This document shows positions 36,207 to 44,568 of a stretch of DNA of 64,000 bases, in pieces. Under the pieces are notes generated by a model that saw nothing but the letters and a program-made list of their open reading frames with translations, ran no database searches and was not told the DNA's origin. The first letter of the stretch is position 1; the number at the start of each line of letters is the position of its first letter. The position numbers and the translations under genes were made by a program. This DNA comes from Agrobacterium larrymoorei. GTDB lineage: Bacteria; Pseudomonadota; Alphaproteobacteria; Rhizobiales; Rhizobiaceae. The DNA is taken from the NCBI RefSeq assembly GCF_005145045.1, contig NZ_CP039691.1, forward strand, positions 1,996,001 to 2,060,000, written 5' to 3'.

Positions 36207-37106
36207 TCATAACATCGAACTCCTGCCACTGCGCGCGGCTATCAGCCACAGGACCAGCATTAGGAGAACGGCCGCATCGCGCCAGGCGAGTGGTCCGTAG
36301 GCGGCCCATAATGTTTCAGCGACGCCTATGAGCGCAGCACCGGCTGCGGATTTGATCGGGCTGGAATATCCGCCGGCAGCGGAAATCAGCACGACTTTCA
36401 GGCCGAAGGTGAGGCCTGCGCCGAAATCCATGTTGCCGTAATAGAAGGTGGCGAGCACGCCGCAGGTGGAGGCGAAGAGGGCTGAAAGGCAGTAGGACAG
36501 GAGGAATATTCTGTCGGCATTCACGCCCACGAGTTTTGCGGCCAAGGCGTCTTCGGAGACGGCTTTCCATTGCCTGCCGAAGCGGGACGTTCGTAAAATA
36601 TGCCATCCGCCGAGAATCAAAATCGCGAAGGCGGCGGTGTTGATGAGCTGCATTGGCGTGGTGGTGACGATGAAGCCGTTTTCCGACCAGAGCGGCAGCG
36701 GATCATTGAGAAGCGGCGGAAGCCAAAGGGAGCGCGTGTCGGCGGCGAGCCTTGCGCTTTCCATCAGGGCGATGAGAGCTCCGATGGAGGCGACCGTCAC
36801 GGCATTGGGCGATGCGCTGGCAAGCGGTCGCATCACTCCACGGCCAATCAACACACCTGCCCAGAGGCCACCTGTTACGCCAGCGGCAGCGCCTAAGCCC
36901 AGCGTAGCAGGCAGGATGAGCCAGAGCTGGTTCCAGCCGAAATCCGCAAACAGAAGACAAGTCAGGCCCGCAAAAGCGAAGATGGCGCCGAAGGTGACAT
37001 CTGCGCGCTTGGTAATGGCGAAGGAGATGGCATAGCCAAAAGCCAGCGCGGCATAGAGGGCAGCGGTTGGAATGGCATTCAAAAGCTGCTGCAGGAAATA
37101 AGCCAT
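36207..37106 (-). CDS. LivH-type ABC transporter permease, orphan
   Basis: Inner-membrane permease of 299 residues of the branched-chain amino acid (LivH) type: multiple hydrophobic segments, and the EAA-like loop FGRQWKAVSEDALAAKLVGVN before the last membrane part. The ATG at 37106 follows AGGAGGGG. Unusually, no ATPase (LivG/F), second permease (LivM) or binding protein lies nearby, so it must borrow partners or work with distant genes. It is divergent from the CGNR regulator with a palindrome between them. Confidence 0.85.
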   Translation of the reverse strand: MAYFLQQLLNAIPTAALYAALAFGYAISFAITKRADVTFGAIFAFAGLTCLLFADFGWNQLWLILPATLGLGAAAGVTGGLWAGVLIGRGVMRPLASASPNAVTVASIGALIALMESARLAADTRSLWLPPLLNDPLPLWSENGFIVTTTPMQLINTAAFAILILGGWHILRTSRFGRQWKAVSEDALAAKLVGVNADRIFLLSYCLSALFASTCGVLATFYYGNMDFGAGLTFGLKVVLISAAGGYSSPIKSAAGAALIGVAETLWAAYGPLAWRDAAVLLMLVLWLIAARSGRSSML

Positions 37107-37127
37107 CCATCCCCTCCTGCGCATCAG

Positions 37128-37159
37128 TATAACTGGTAAAAGCATTTTTGATAGTTACA
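37128..37159. promoter_or_regulatory. Imperfect palindrome, candidate operator for the CGNR regulator
   Basis: TATAACTGGTAAAA-GCA-TTTTTGATAGTTACA: the arms share TAACT and AAAA blocks in inverted order. It lies between the divergent permease and regulator starts, 8 bp before the regulator ATG, where a repressor of both genes would bind. Confidence 0.4.
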
Positions 37160-37167
37160 ATTAAGCC

Positions 37168-37716
37168 ATGAGCTTTACCTGGACCCCTCACCGATTTGCC
37201 GGTGGCGCGCTGGCGCTGGATGTTGCCAACAGCGTCATTTTGCGCGGCGACCCCGGGCGTTCCGTGGACCGTTTCGCGGTCAGAGAACAGATCGAAAGTT
37301 TTTGTGCGGCGGCCAGCCTGATGTCTGCCGAAAGGGAGAGTTTCCCTTCGCTAGTGCCGCCTTCACGAGGAGCGGAAACTCTGCTGATCGACCTCAGGGA
37401 AGCGACTGACCGCTATTTTCGCACAGCAATCGTGGAGGGCGTGGGGAACAATAAGCTGCTTGCTGATCTTTTGAGTGCGTGTGCGCAGGCTTTGCGAGCG
37501 CATGATGCCAATGATCTTGCGGCGGCAACGGCGCATTCCGTGCTGAGGCTGATCCATGGGCCAGACAGCGCCCGCATTCGCATCTGTGCCAATTGCGGCT
37601 GGCTGTTCATCGACCGCAGCAAGAACCGGAGCCGCATCTGGGGCGACATGGCGGTGTGCGGCAACCGGCAGAAGGCGAGCCGCCATTATCGCCGGAAAAA
37701 GGAGAGTGCATCTTGA
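37168..37716 (+). CDS. CGNR zinc-finger regulator (ABATE domain)
   Basis: Protein of 182 residues with an N-terminal ABATE ligand-binding-like domain (GGALALDVANSVILRG) and a C-terminal CGNR zinc finger: CANCGWLFIDRSKNRSRIWG followed by DMAVCGNRQKASRHYRR, about residues 141-178. The three Cys plus basic residues match the DNA-binding finger of the family. It overlaps the next lipoprotein gene by 4 bp (stop TGA inside TTGA), and is divergent from the permease, which it may regulate. Confidence 0.9.
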   Translation: MSFTWTPHRFAGGALALDVANSVILRGDPGRSVDRFAVREQIESFCAAASLMSAERESFPSLVPPSRGAETLLIDLREATDRYFRTAIVEGVGNNKLLADLLSACAQALRAHDANDLAAATAHSVLRLIHGPDSARIRICANCGWLFIDRSKNRSRIWGDMAVCGNRQKASRHYRRKKESAS

Positions 37717-38213
37717 GACTGCTCGCCTTGTTATTCGTCCCCCTTGCGCTTGCAGCCTGCCAGCGTGAGGAGCAGCGCGAAGTCGCCAAGATTTCCGGTC
37801 GCATGTTTGTGTTCAACTATCGTGTTGCGACTGCCACCTATCTCCTAACTCTCCAGCCGCTTTCGCCCATCCGCGAAGGCAGCATGATCGAGGCCGATTT
37901 CGAAAACCCGCGCGGCGGCGATGCCTTGACTGTTTCCGAGCGGCTGTTTCCGAAGAACCCGAAGATCGTGCTCCAGAGCCCGCCGGTGGAATGCGTGAAG
38001 CAGGACCGCCCTTACAAGGTGACGATCCGCCTGAAAGCGCCGGACGGCCATGTGATCCAGACTATCGAAACAACGGTGAAATCCGACACCGACCAATCGC
38101 TGCTTCCGGCAAAGCCGCTGGTGGTTGGGCCGCTCTATACGCCCAACCCGGACGTATTTCGCGGCGACGGGACGACGGATATGAAGCCGGTTCAGGATTG
38201 TCCTGCGTCGTAG
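37713..38213 (+). CDS. Predicted lipoprotein of unknown function, TTG start
   Basis: Protein of 166 residues starting at a TTG at 37713 behind GGAG. The leader LLALLFVPLALAAC has a lipobox with the lipidated Cys near residue 15. The mature part looks beta-rich (VFNYRVATATYLLTLQP, then CVKQDRPYKVTIRLKAPDG) with two cysteines that could pair. It is translationally coupled to the CGNR regulator. No family recognised; it may be an envelope partner of the orphan permease, which is only an inference from position. Confidence 0.72.
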   Translation: MRLLALLFVPLALAACQREEQREVAKISGRMFVFNYRVATATYLLTLQPLSPIREGSMIEADFENPRGGDALTVSERLFPKNPKIVLQSPPVECVKQDRPYKVTIRLKAPDGHVIQTIETTVKSDTDQSLLPAKPLVVGPLYTPNPDVFRGDGTTDMKPVQDCPAS

Positions 38214-38247
38214 GACTGGGTTTGGTTGCCTGCTGAGAAAAAGGGCG

Positions 38248-38325
38248 ACCCCTCACTTGCAATTTCTAACACTTAGCCTTCGGCTAAGATGTTGAAATTG
38301 CTTTCTCTCCCACAAGGGGAGAGAT
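38248..38325. repeat. Second repeat family, copy 2
   Basis: CCCCTCACTTG, then stem GCAATTTCTAACACTTAGCC with loop TTCG and the returning strand GGCTAAGATGTTGAAATTGC, then CTCTCCCACAAGGGGAGAG. Compared with copy 1 (30055-30132), stem bases changed on both sides and still pair. Together with copy 3 and the ndk terminator it fills the 354-bp gap 38214-38567. Confidence 0.7.
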
Positions 38326-38390
38326 AAATTTGCCGCACCGCTTTGCCCTCTCTCAACGTCCCATAAGTAGTAAAAACGGTGCTGTTCTTT

Positions 38391-38449
38391 ACCTCTACCC
38401 TTGTGGGACCTTAACTTCAGCTAAGTCATAGTTTTTTTAGGTGAGAGGT
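38391..38449. repeat. Second repeat family, copy 3, inverted and shortened
   Basis: On the minus strand it reads ACCTCTCACCTAAAAAAACT, then GACTTAGCTGAAG, then CCCACAAGGGTAGAGG; the returning arm of the stem is missing. It faces copy 2 across about 65 bp. Confidence 0.65.
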
Positions 38450-38477
38450 AAACTCGACGCAACTGGCGCCAACAAAA

Positions 38478-38513
38478 AACGGAGCCATTTCAGGCTCCGT
38501 TTTCATTTTCATA
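38478..38513 (-). terminator. Terminator downstream of ndk
   Basis: AAAACGGAGCC-ATTTCA-GGCTCCGTTTT hairpin; on the minus strand it ends in a T-run, fitting the end of the ndk transcript. Confidence 0.85.
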
Positions 38514-38567
38514 TCAGCGACTTAAAAGAACCTTCTAACAAGAAGATTCCGCCGCTTCATAATCAAA

Positions 38568-38990
38568 TCAGCCGACGATTTCGGTTTCTGCGAACCAGTA
38601 GGCGATTTCCTGAACGGCGGTTTCAGGGGCGTCCGAGCCGTGAACGGAGTTTTCACCGATGGACAGTGCGAACTGCTTGCGGATGGTGCCTTCGTCAGCG
38701 TTGGCAGGGTTGGTGGCGCCCATGATTTCGCGGTTCTTGAGGATTGCGTTTTCGCCTTCCAGAACCTGAACGATGGTCGGGCCGGAGGTCATGCCTTCAA
38801 CGAGTTCGCCGAAGAAAGGACGCTCTTTGTGAACTGCGTAGAAGCCTTCAGCTTCGCGCTTGCTCATCCAGACGCGCTTGGATGCGATGATACGCAGGCC
38901 GTTGTCTTCGAAAACCTTGGTGATGGCGCCAGTGAGGTTACGCTTGGTTGCGTCCGGCTTGATCATCGAGAAAGTGCGTTCAATCGCCAT
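38568..38990 (-). CDS. ndk: Nucleoside diphosphate kinase
   Basis: Balances nucleoside triphosphate pools by phosphate transfer through a phospho-histidine. The 140-residue protein carries the active-site His117 in NSVHGSD and the N-terminal [18 protein letters not shown] block. Length and sequence are normal. It stands as a single gene, closed by a terminator at 38478-38513. Codon use is that of a highly expressed gene, with few rare codons. Confidence 0.97.
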   Translation of the reverse strand: MAIERTFSMIKPDATKRNLTGAITKVFEDNGLRIIASKRVWMSKREAEGFYAVHKERPFFGELVEGMTSGPTIVQVLEGENAILKNREIMGATNPANADEGTIRKQFALSIGENSVHGSDAPETAVQEIAYWFAETEIVG

Positions 38991-39092
38991 TGTGCGGTTC
39001 CTTGTCCTTAGAAAGAAAGTGGGCGGTGTTTACCCGCCCAAAGGCCCGAAAACAAGGGGGATGCGCTGATTTGACACTCAAGCGTTCATATT

Positions 39093-39785
39093 TCACGCCG
39101 CTGTCACACTGCGCCCCTTTGCGCCGTGCAGATCGAGGCAGCGCTCGAACCATTGCCGAACCGGATCCTCCGGCTTGAACAAATCCGCTTTCGAGGTGAC
39201 GCGCGCCCATTGAAGCGCGCCGAAGACGATGTAATCGGCAAAGAGCGGCGCATCGCCACCGAGGAACGACTGATAGCCAAGCATCCGGCGGATCGGTTCG
39301 AGCTTTGCCGGAAATGCGGCAATCTCGTCCTCGCGGTTAGCGGCGATTTCTTCGATCGTCTTGCCGAAGAAGGCTTTGCGGCTGTCGCGAAAATAGGTCC
39401 TGTCGGCTTCATCCAGCATTTCGTGAATATCGAGAACGGCAATCTTGACGATGGCCGGATGAAGCTGGGTCTGCGACCAGCTTTCAACAAAGCGTGCGAG
39501 CGCCTTGCCGCCCTCTCCATTGAAGAGCGATGGCAGATCGGGATAGGCCTCATCGAGATAAAGCGCGATCTCGAAGCTGTCCTTCACCAGCTCATCTCCA
39601 TCGCGCAGGATCGGCACCGTTTTGGAAAAGCCGTTTTCCACGCCGGGGATGGCAGTGAAAGCCAGCGGACGTTCCTCGAAATCCAGCCCCTTATGCGCCA
39701 GCGACAGCACCGCTTTCCAGCAATGGGGCGAAAACGGGCGGGCCTGATCGGTTCCGCAAAGGGAATAGAGAGTACGTGATGCCAT
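39093..39785 (-). CDS. Glutathione S-transferase-like protein
   Basis: Protein of 230 residues with an N-terminal thioredoxin-like GST domain (SPHCWKAVLSLAHKGLDFEE, later TVPILRDGDELVKDSFEIA, where the ES/DS pair that contacts glutathione is DS) and an all-helical C-terminal domain. The SPHCWK start of the first helix suggests an active-site Cys or Ser of the omega or beta type. The ATG at 39785 is used; an ATG at 39800 is also possible. The substrate is unknown. Confidence 0.88.
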   Translation of the reverse strand: MASRTLYSLCGTDQARPFSPHCWKAVLSLAHKGLDFEERPLAFTAIPGVENGFSKTVPILRDGDELVKDSFEIALYLDEAYPDLPSLFNGEGGKALARFVESWSQTQLHPAIVKIAVLDIHEMLDEADRTYFRDSRKAFFGKTIEEIAANREDEIAAFPAKLEPIRRMLGYQSFLGGDAPLFADYIVFGALQWARVTSKADLFKPEDPVRQWFERCLDLHGAKGRSVTAA

Positions 39786-39990
39786 GGCTCTGCCTTTCAT
39801 CTTTCCAATACCGCCGCATCAAATCAGCAGCGCTGCAGATAATCAAATAACGAAATCTGATGTCGGCCATCACAATGGTTGTAGTGTTTCGATGCCGGTT
39901 GAATTTGCGGTCCGTCATTTATTCTATTTTAAAGCCGAGCGCGGATAACGGACCTAACCAACTCAATTGCGTGCAGGGGATATGGGGCGC

Positions 39991-41025
39991 ATGGTGACGC
40001 AGACGAACCAGAAAAACCGGGATACAGCCCAAAGCGGGCTGATCATCGCAAAGGTCACGCAGTTCATCACCAAGATGAACCTCGCACCCCTGCCCCGCAA
40101 TTACGAGCTTTTCTACGAAATCCTTTCGGGCCATCATCCCGAAATTGGCCGCGACATTCTTGCGCTGGGCAACGCGCCGCAGCAGCATGATGTGGATATG
40201 GTGGGCCAGAAGCATAATCTGCCGAGCTTTTCGCGCATGGCTGCGGACCGTGCGGTGAGCGAAGTCGTCAGCTCCATCGAACAGATTTCCACACGGCTTG
40301 CGGCCACGCTGGAGCGTACGGAAGAAGTTCTTGCCGGTTTCGGTGAAAAGACCGAGTTCTCCCAAAACGATCTGTTTCATATTATCGAAGATGTGCAGAA
40401 CGAGCAGGCGAGCCTGTTCAATTTCGTGCGGCGCGGGCTTGAGAAAATTCGAGAGCATGAAAACAATACTAAGAGGCTACAGGCCGTTTCCCTGAAAGAC
40501 ACGCTGACGAGCCTGCCGAACCGCGCAGCCTTTCTGGCGAAGCTCGCCGATGTCTGCAACGGAGATGACGGCGCGAGGAATGCCGCACTCGTTCTCGTCA
40601 ACATCGACCGCTTCCGGGAAATCAACGAGAAATACGGCAACACGGCGGGCAACAAGGCCCTTCGCCGTCTGGCCGCCCTGTTTCGCAAGACGACAAAGAA
40701 GGAAGATTTCGTTGCCCGCATCGGCGGTAACGAGTTTGCCTTCCTCTTCCCCAACATCTCGCAGACCACCGCACAGGCCATTGCCGAACGCTTGCGCCAC
40801 AGCGTGGAAGAACTGCGCTTCGCCACAAAGGAAGGCGGCGAGCATCTGACCGTTTCCATGGGTGTGGCAGGCTCCGAAGGCACGGCAACGGCTGCGGAAT
40901 TCTACGGCCACGCCGAACTGGCACTCCTCGCCGCCCGCAGCGGCGCACGCAACTGCGTCATTCCCTATTGCAAGGAAGTGGCGCAGCGTTCACGCAACAG
41001 CTATTTGATGCATCTGGGTGCATGA
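39991..41025 (+). CDS. GGDEF-domain protein with degenerate GGNEF site
   Basis: Protein of 344 residues: an N-terminal helical region containing LPRNYELFYEILSGHHPEIG (a pattern common before GGDEF domains in rhizobia), a central coiled region, then a GGDEF fold starting KDTLTSLPNRAAFLAKLAD. The signature loop reads RIGGNEFAF, so the second catalytic position (Asp or Glu in GGDEF/GGEEF) is Asn. Cyclic-di-GMP synthesis is therefore unlikely, and binding or scaffolding is more probable. Starts at 39982 or a TTG at 39967 are also possible. Confidence 0.87.
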   Translation: MVTQTNQKNRDTAQSGLIIAKVTQFITKMNLAPLPRNYELFYEILSGHHPEIGRDILALGNAPQQHDVDMVGQKHNLPSFSRMAADRAVSEVVSSIEQISTRLAATLERTEEVLAGFGEKTEFSQNDLFHIIEDVQNEQASLFNFVRRGLEKIREHENNTKRLQAVSLKDTLTSLPNRAAFLAKLADVCNGDDGARNAALVLVNIDRFREINEKYGNTAGNKALRRLAALFRKTTKKEDFVARIGGNEFAFLFPNISQTTAQAIAERLRHSVEELRFATKEGGEHLTVSMGVAGSEGTATAAEFYGHAELALLAARSGARNCVIPYCKEVAQRSRNSYLMHLGA

Positions 41026-41194
41026 ACATCTGGAACAGAACCGCTAGAGGTTGTCAAAATTAACGGCCACTCTTATACCGAGACGTAAATAGATATTATT
41101 TATAAAGCCTGATTACCTGTGGCAATCCTTACTCAATTTCATTCGTATCGGGCCGGATATAAAGCTGTACCACCCGTTTCGGGTAGCCTTTTCA

Positions 41195-41731
41195 ATGACG
41201 ACGATAAACGATTCATTTCCAACGATTGAGCACGCGAATCGGCGTTTTACCTTTGAGCATCTCGTTCCAGTCTCCATATGCTTGCCGGGTCAAGGAGCGG
41301 GAGGAGCTGATATCAAAGTCCGCATATCTTATCAGACGCACGTCTTCTCCCAACGCCATGAGGGAAGTTCTGGGGTCTTTTGCCTAAAGGACGAGGCGGG
41401 ACTACCTCGGCAACTTTGCGCGGAGCGCTACGCAAACTCCCTTGCCCTCCCACAGAACTGCAAAAACATGGTTGAAAGCAATTATCTGACGTGGGAGTCC
41501 TTGGACAAGAACAAGGCCACCAACCTCGCGGTAACGGGACCCATTTTAACGTCTGGCCTAAACAATCTCATTGTCTACTATCTGTTTCCGAGCCGGTCTC
41601 GCGCGCATGATGTCGAATTAGTCGTCAAAAGCGCTTATCGGAAGAATATCAACTTCGATCACATCAAGCGGCGGTACAATGTGCGTCAACTCATAAAAAG
41701 GACGCACTTTCAGCAAGTAAGAGTACCTTAA
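41195..41731 (+). CDS. Hypothetical protein, 178 residues
   Basis: I recognise no family. It reads as a mixed alpha/beta protein with blocks VPVSICLPGQGAGGADIKVR and NNLIVYYLFPSRSRAHDVEL, a basic C terminus (HIKRRYNVRQLIKRTHF), and no signal peptide or membrane helix. Two segments have cysteines near SGVFCLKD and RQLCAERY. The GC content is lower than that of neighbours, hinting at recent acquisition. It is flanked by 170 bp of AT-rich DNA upstream and followed by a hairpin that belongs to the opposite strand. Confidence 0.6.
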   Translation: MTTINDSFPTIEHANRRFTFEHLVPVSICLPGQGAGGADIKVRISYQTHVFSQRHEGSSGVFCLKDEAGLPRQLCAERYANSLALPQNCKNMVESNYLTWESLDKNKATNLAVTGPILTSGLNNLIVYYLFPSRSRAHDVELVVKSAYRKNINFDHIKRRYNVRQLIKRTHFQQVRVP

Positions 41732-41736
41732 AACAA

Positions 41737-41862
41737 AAAAGGCTCCTCAAAGGAGCCTTTCCCATGGCGGTTCCGCCGAACGAGTGTGCCTTACCGTGGT
41801 GTACCGACCCGTGAGGGTGCACTTGCAACAGCGACCTTCCGGAAGCCTCGTTGTCTGCTGCT
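41737..41862 (-). ncRNA. Candidate small RNA, about 125 nt
   Basis: A minus-strand transcription unit with a sigma70-like promoter (TTGAAA-17 bp-TATAAG, 41869-41897) and a strong rho-independent terminator (GGCTCCT-TTG-AGGAGCC followed by six T, to 41737). No convincing ORF lies inside. Possible hairpins include GTTGT/ACAAC at the 5' end and GGCGG/CCGCC before the terminator. I do not recognise it as SRP RNA, 6S, tmRNA, RNase P or a known alphaproteobacterial sRNA. It occupies the 312-bp gap 41732-42043; upstream of its promoter I see nothing else. Confidence 0.55.
41741..41757 (-). terminator. Rho-independent terminator of the candidate sRNA
   Basis: GGCTCCT-CAA-AGGAGCC on the plus strand; the minus strand reads the stem followed by TTTTTTGTTT, whereas the plus strand has only three T. 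Orientation therefore favours a minus-strand transcript. Confidence 0.85.
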
Positions 41863-41868
41863 ACAACC

Positions 41869-41897
41869 CTTATAAGCCTCATCGTTTGCTATTTCAA
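41869..41897 (-). promoter_or_regulatory. Sigma70-type promoter of the candidate sRNA
   Basis: Minus-strand TTGAAA (41897-41892), 17-bp spacer, TATAAG (41874-41869). Transcription would start near 41862. Confidence 0.55.
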
Positions 41898-42043
41898 GTC
41901 TCGTGTATCTATGCGCAGACGTTTGCTACACTCAGAGCCGAGTTTCCAAACATGCTCTCAGGTAACGGGAACTACTCCAAATGTCCTAAAACTGTTGTCT
42001 CCCCGCTCTTGCGCAGAACTCTGAGTTCAGCCAAAACGGCGCC

Positions 42044-43924
42044 ATGATTACGATTACCGATCTTTCCGCCCGTATTGCAGGCCGCCTGCTTCTCGACCAC
42101 GCCAGCGTATCGCTGCCTGCCGGTGTGAAGGCCGGGCTTGTGGGACGAAACGGTGCTGGAAAATCCACGCTGTTTCGGGTGATTACCGGCGATCTCACGG
42201 CCGAGAGCGGTGGCGTGACGATCCCCAAGCAGGCGCGCATCGGCCAGGTGGCGCAGGAAGCGCCGGGAACGGAAGATTCGCTGATTTCCATTGTTCTGGC
42301 TGCCGACAAGGAACGTGCGGCGCTGCTGAAGGAATCCGAAACCGCCACCGATCCCAACCGCATTGCCGAAATACAGATGCGGCTTGTCGATATCGACGCG
42401 CATTCGGCGGAAGCGCGTGCTTCCAGCATTCTGGCCGGTCTTGGCTTCGATCAGGAAGCGCAGCTGCGCCCCGCCTCGTCCTTTTCCGGCGGCTGGCGCA
42501 TGCGTGTGGCGCTGGCCTCCGTTCTCTTTGCCGAGCCCGATCTGCTGCTGCTGGACGAGCCGACCAACTATCTCGACCTTGAAGGGACGCTGTGGCTTGA
42601 GGATTATGTGCGGCGTTATCCGCACACCGTCATCATCATCAGCCACGACCGCGATCTGCTGAACAATGCAGTCAATTCGATCATCCATCTGGATCAGCAG
42701 AAGCTGACATTCTATCGCGGCGGCTACGATTCCTTCGAGCGTCAAAAGGCCGAGGCCGACGAGTTGCAGATGAAGGCGAAGGTGAAGAGCGACGCTGCGC
42801 GCAAGCACCTGCAAAGCTACATCGACCGCTTCCGCTACAAGGCCTCCAAGGCCAAGCAGGCGCAGAGCCGCATCAAGGCGCTGGAGCGCATGGGGACTGT
42901 GGCGGCGGTGATCGAGGATCATGTCCAGCCGATCAACTTCCCGGAGCCGGAAAAGCAGCCCGCCTCGCCCATCGTCGCCATCAATAGCGGTGTGGTGGGT
43001 TATGAGCCGGGCAAACCGATCCTGAAGGGTCTGAACCTGCGCATCGACAATGACGACCGCATCGCGCTACTCGGCTCCAATGGCAACGGTAAATCAACTT
43101 TTGCGAAGTTCATTTCCGGTCGTCTCGCAGCACAAGCGGGCGATCTGCGCGTAGCGCCGGGGCTGAAGATCGGCTTCTTCGCCCAGCATCAGCTGGATGA
43201 TCTGGTGCCCAACGATACGCCTGTGGAGCATGTACGAAAGCTGATGCCGCAGGCACCGGAAGCGCAGGTGCGTTCCCGCGTGGCGCAGATGGGTCTCGCG
43301 ACGGAGAAGATGTCTACCGCCGCCAAGGATCTTTCAGGTGGCGAGAAGGCGCGCCTGCTGATGGGCCTTGCCGCATTTCACGCGCCGAACCTGCTGATCC
43401 TCGACGAACCGACCAACCACCTCGACATCGACAGCCGCCGCGCGCTGATCGAAGCGCTGAACGATTATGATGGCGCCGTCATCCTGATCTCGCACGATCG
43501 CCACCTCATCGAAGCGACCGTGGACCGGCTCTGGCTGGTAAACAACGGCACCGTCACCAGCTTCGATGGCGACATGGACGAATATCGCGACATCGTCATC
43601 GCCTCCGGCAAGAAGAAGGACGAAAAAGAAGTCGTCAGCGACCAGGCCTCCAAGGCCGACCAGCGTAAGGCAAACGCCGAGAAGCGTGCGCAGCTGGCAC
43701 CGCTGAAGAAAAAGATCAACGAAATCGAATCGCTAACGGCGAAACTTGAGAAACAGATTCAATACCTCGACGCCGAACTTGCCGACCCCACCCTCTACGA
43801 AAAAGCGCCCGCCAAGGCGGCTGAGAAGGTAAAGCAACGCGGAGAAACCGCAGCCAAGCTTTCCGACGCGGAAGAACAGTGGTTGATGCTTTCCAGCGAG
43901 TACGAAGAGGCGATGGCGGGTTGA
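42044..43924 (+). CDS. ABC-F family ATPase
   Basis: Soluble protein of 626 residues with two ABC cassettes and no membrane part; ABC-F proteins act on ribosomes. Cassette 1: Walker A GRNGAGKST, signature SFSGGWRMRVALA, Walker B LLLLDEPTNYLD. Cassette 2: GSNGNGKST, DLSGGEKARLLM, LLILDEPTNHLD. The linker between them is long and charged (about residues 245-300), and a C-terminal coiled coil (KKKINEIESLTAKLEKQI) follows. This layout suits the Uup/YheS-like group. A resistance role is not suggested by context. Confidence 0.92.
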   Translation: MITITDLSARIAGRLLLDHASVSLPAGVKAGLVGRNGAGKSTLFRVITGDLTAESGGVTIPKQARIGQVAQEAPGTEDSLISIVLAADKERAALLKESETATDPNRIAEIQMRLVDIDAHSAEARASSILAGLGFDQEAQLRPASSFSGGWRMRVALASVLFAEPDLLLLDEPTNYLDLEGTLWLEDYVRRYPHTVIIISHDRDLLNNAVNSIIHLDQQKLTFYRGGYDSFERQKAEADELQMKAKVKSDAARKHLQSYIDRFRYKASKAKQAQSRIKALERMGTVAAVIEDHVQPINFPEPEKQPASPIVAINSGVVGYEPGKPILKGLNLRIDNDDRIALLGSNGNGKSTFAKFISGRLAAQAGDLRVAPGLKIGFFAQHQLDDLVPNDTPVEHVRKLMPQAPEAQVRSRVAQMGLATEKMSTAAKDLSGGEKARLLMGLAAFHAPNLLILDEPTNHLDIDSRRALIEALNDYDGAVILISHDRHLIEATVDRLWLVNNGTVTSFDGDMDEYRDIVIASGKKKDEKEVVSDQASKADQRKANAEKRAQLAPLKKKINEIESLTAKLEKQIQYLDAELADPTLYEKAPAKAAEKVKQRGETAAKLSDAEEQWLMLSSEYEEAMAG

Positions 43925-44002
43925 CGATCATGTCAGCAAAGCGTGCGCCTGCTGACATGAAGATTGACGAAGCGGTATCGACCGCATCTTGTCGAATGAA
44001 TA

Positions 44003-44305
44003 TTATTTTGCGGCTGACGAGCCCTCACCGGCGGCGATGAAGGAGAAATCGCGGTCTGAGGGATTACCATCGCCATTTCCCAGTTTCAGGTAAAGTTCGG
44101 TATTATTCAAGCTCTGTATAACGGCGTTATCGCGCGTGTTTCCATTGTTATATATTTGCGTAGCCGATGCTCCGCTGACAGACTCAAAACCTGGCCGGAA
44201 TGAAATTAAATAAAAGCCTTCGCTTGAGCGTGTTGCCGTAAATCCGGTTCCAAATTTCACGCTACCGTTGGCGTTGATCGTGCCTGCAATAATACGTTGA
44301 GTCAT
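44003..44305 (-). CDS. Small protein resembling phage-tail/collar C-terminal domain
   Basis: Protein of 100 residues beginning MTQRIIAGTINANGSVKFGT and continuing GFTATRSSEGFYLISFRPGF, a pattern seen in C-terminal modules of phage tail fibres and some surface proteins. No signal peptide, membrane helix or neighbouring phage genes. It could be a stand-alone fragment of a larger adhesin or a dedicated small protein. It is convergent with the ABC-F gene, with about 78 bp between. Function unknown. Confidence 0.55.
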   Translation of the reverse strand: MTQRIIAGTINANGSVKFGTGFTATRSSEGFYLISFRPGFESVSGASATQIYNNGNTRDNAVIQSLNNTELYLKLGNGDGNPSDRDFSFIAAGEGSSAAK

Positions 44306-44568
44306 TAAAACCTCCGTTGGATTTGCATTTACGCCTTAGCACTACGACAAATGCCCACGTTAACAACTAGTAATTTTATTCCATTTATTTTTCTACCTAT
44401 TGGAGAAAACCAAATTGTATCAATTTGGATAAGATAGCAGGCACTTTTTCCTATTACTGCCGCTTTCACTAAGTCAGGTCATAAGCTTTTCACATCGCAC
44501 TAACCAAGCATTAACCATAATCGGCGAAATTCTCGGGAGTTCATTCCTGCATTTTCTCGAGAATCAAA

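Noticed and set aside
41737..41862. SRP (4.5S) RNA or tmRNA at the sRNA locus
   Set aside because: A GGAAG word in CTTCCGGAAG recalls the SRP loop, but the asymmetric A/C internal loop and conserved AGCAGCC side are missing; no tRNA-like ends for tmRNA.
41691..41882. Minus-strand ORF of 63 codons overlapping the sRNA candidate
   Set aside because: Its ATG lies upstream of the predicted -10 element, and its frame runs through the terminator hairpin; not expected to be translated from this transcript.
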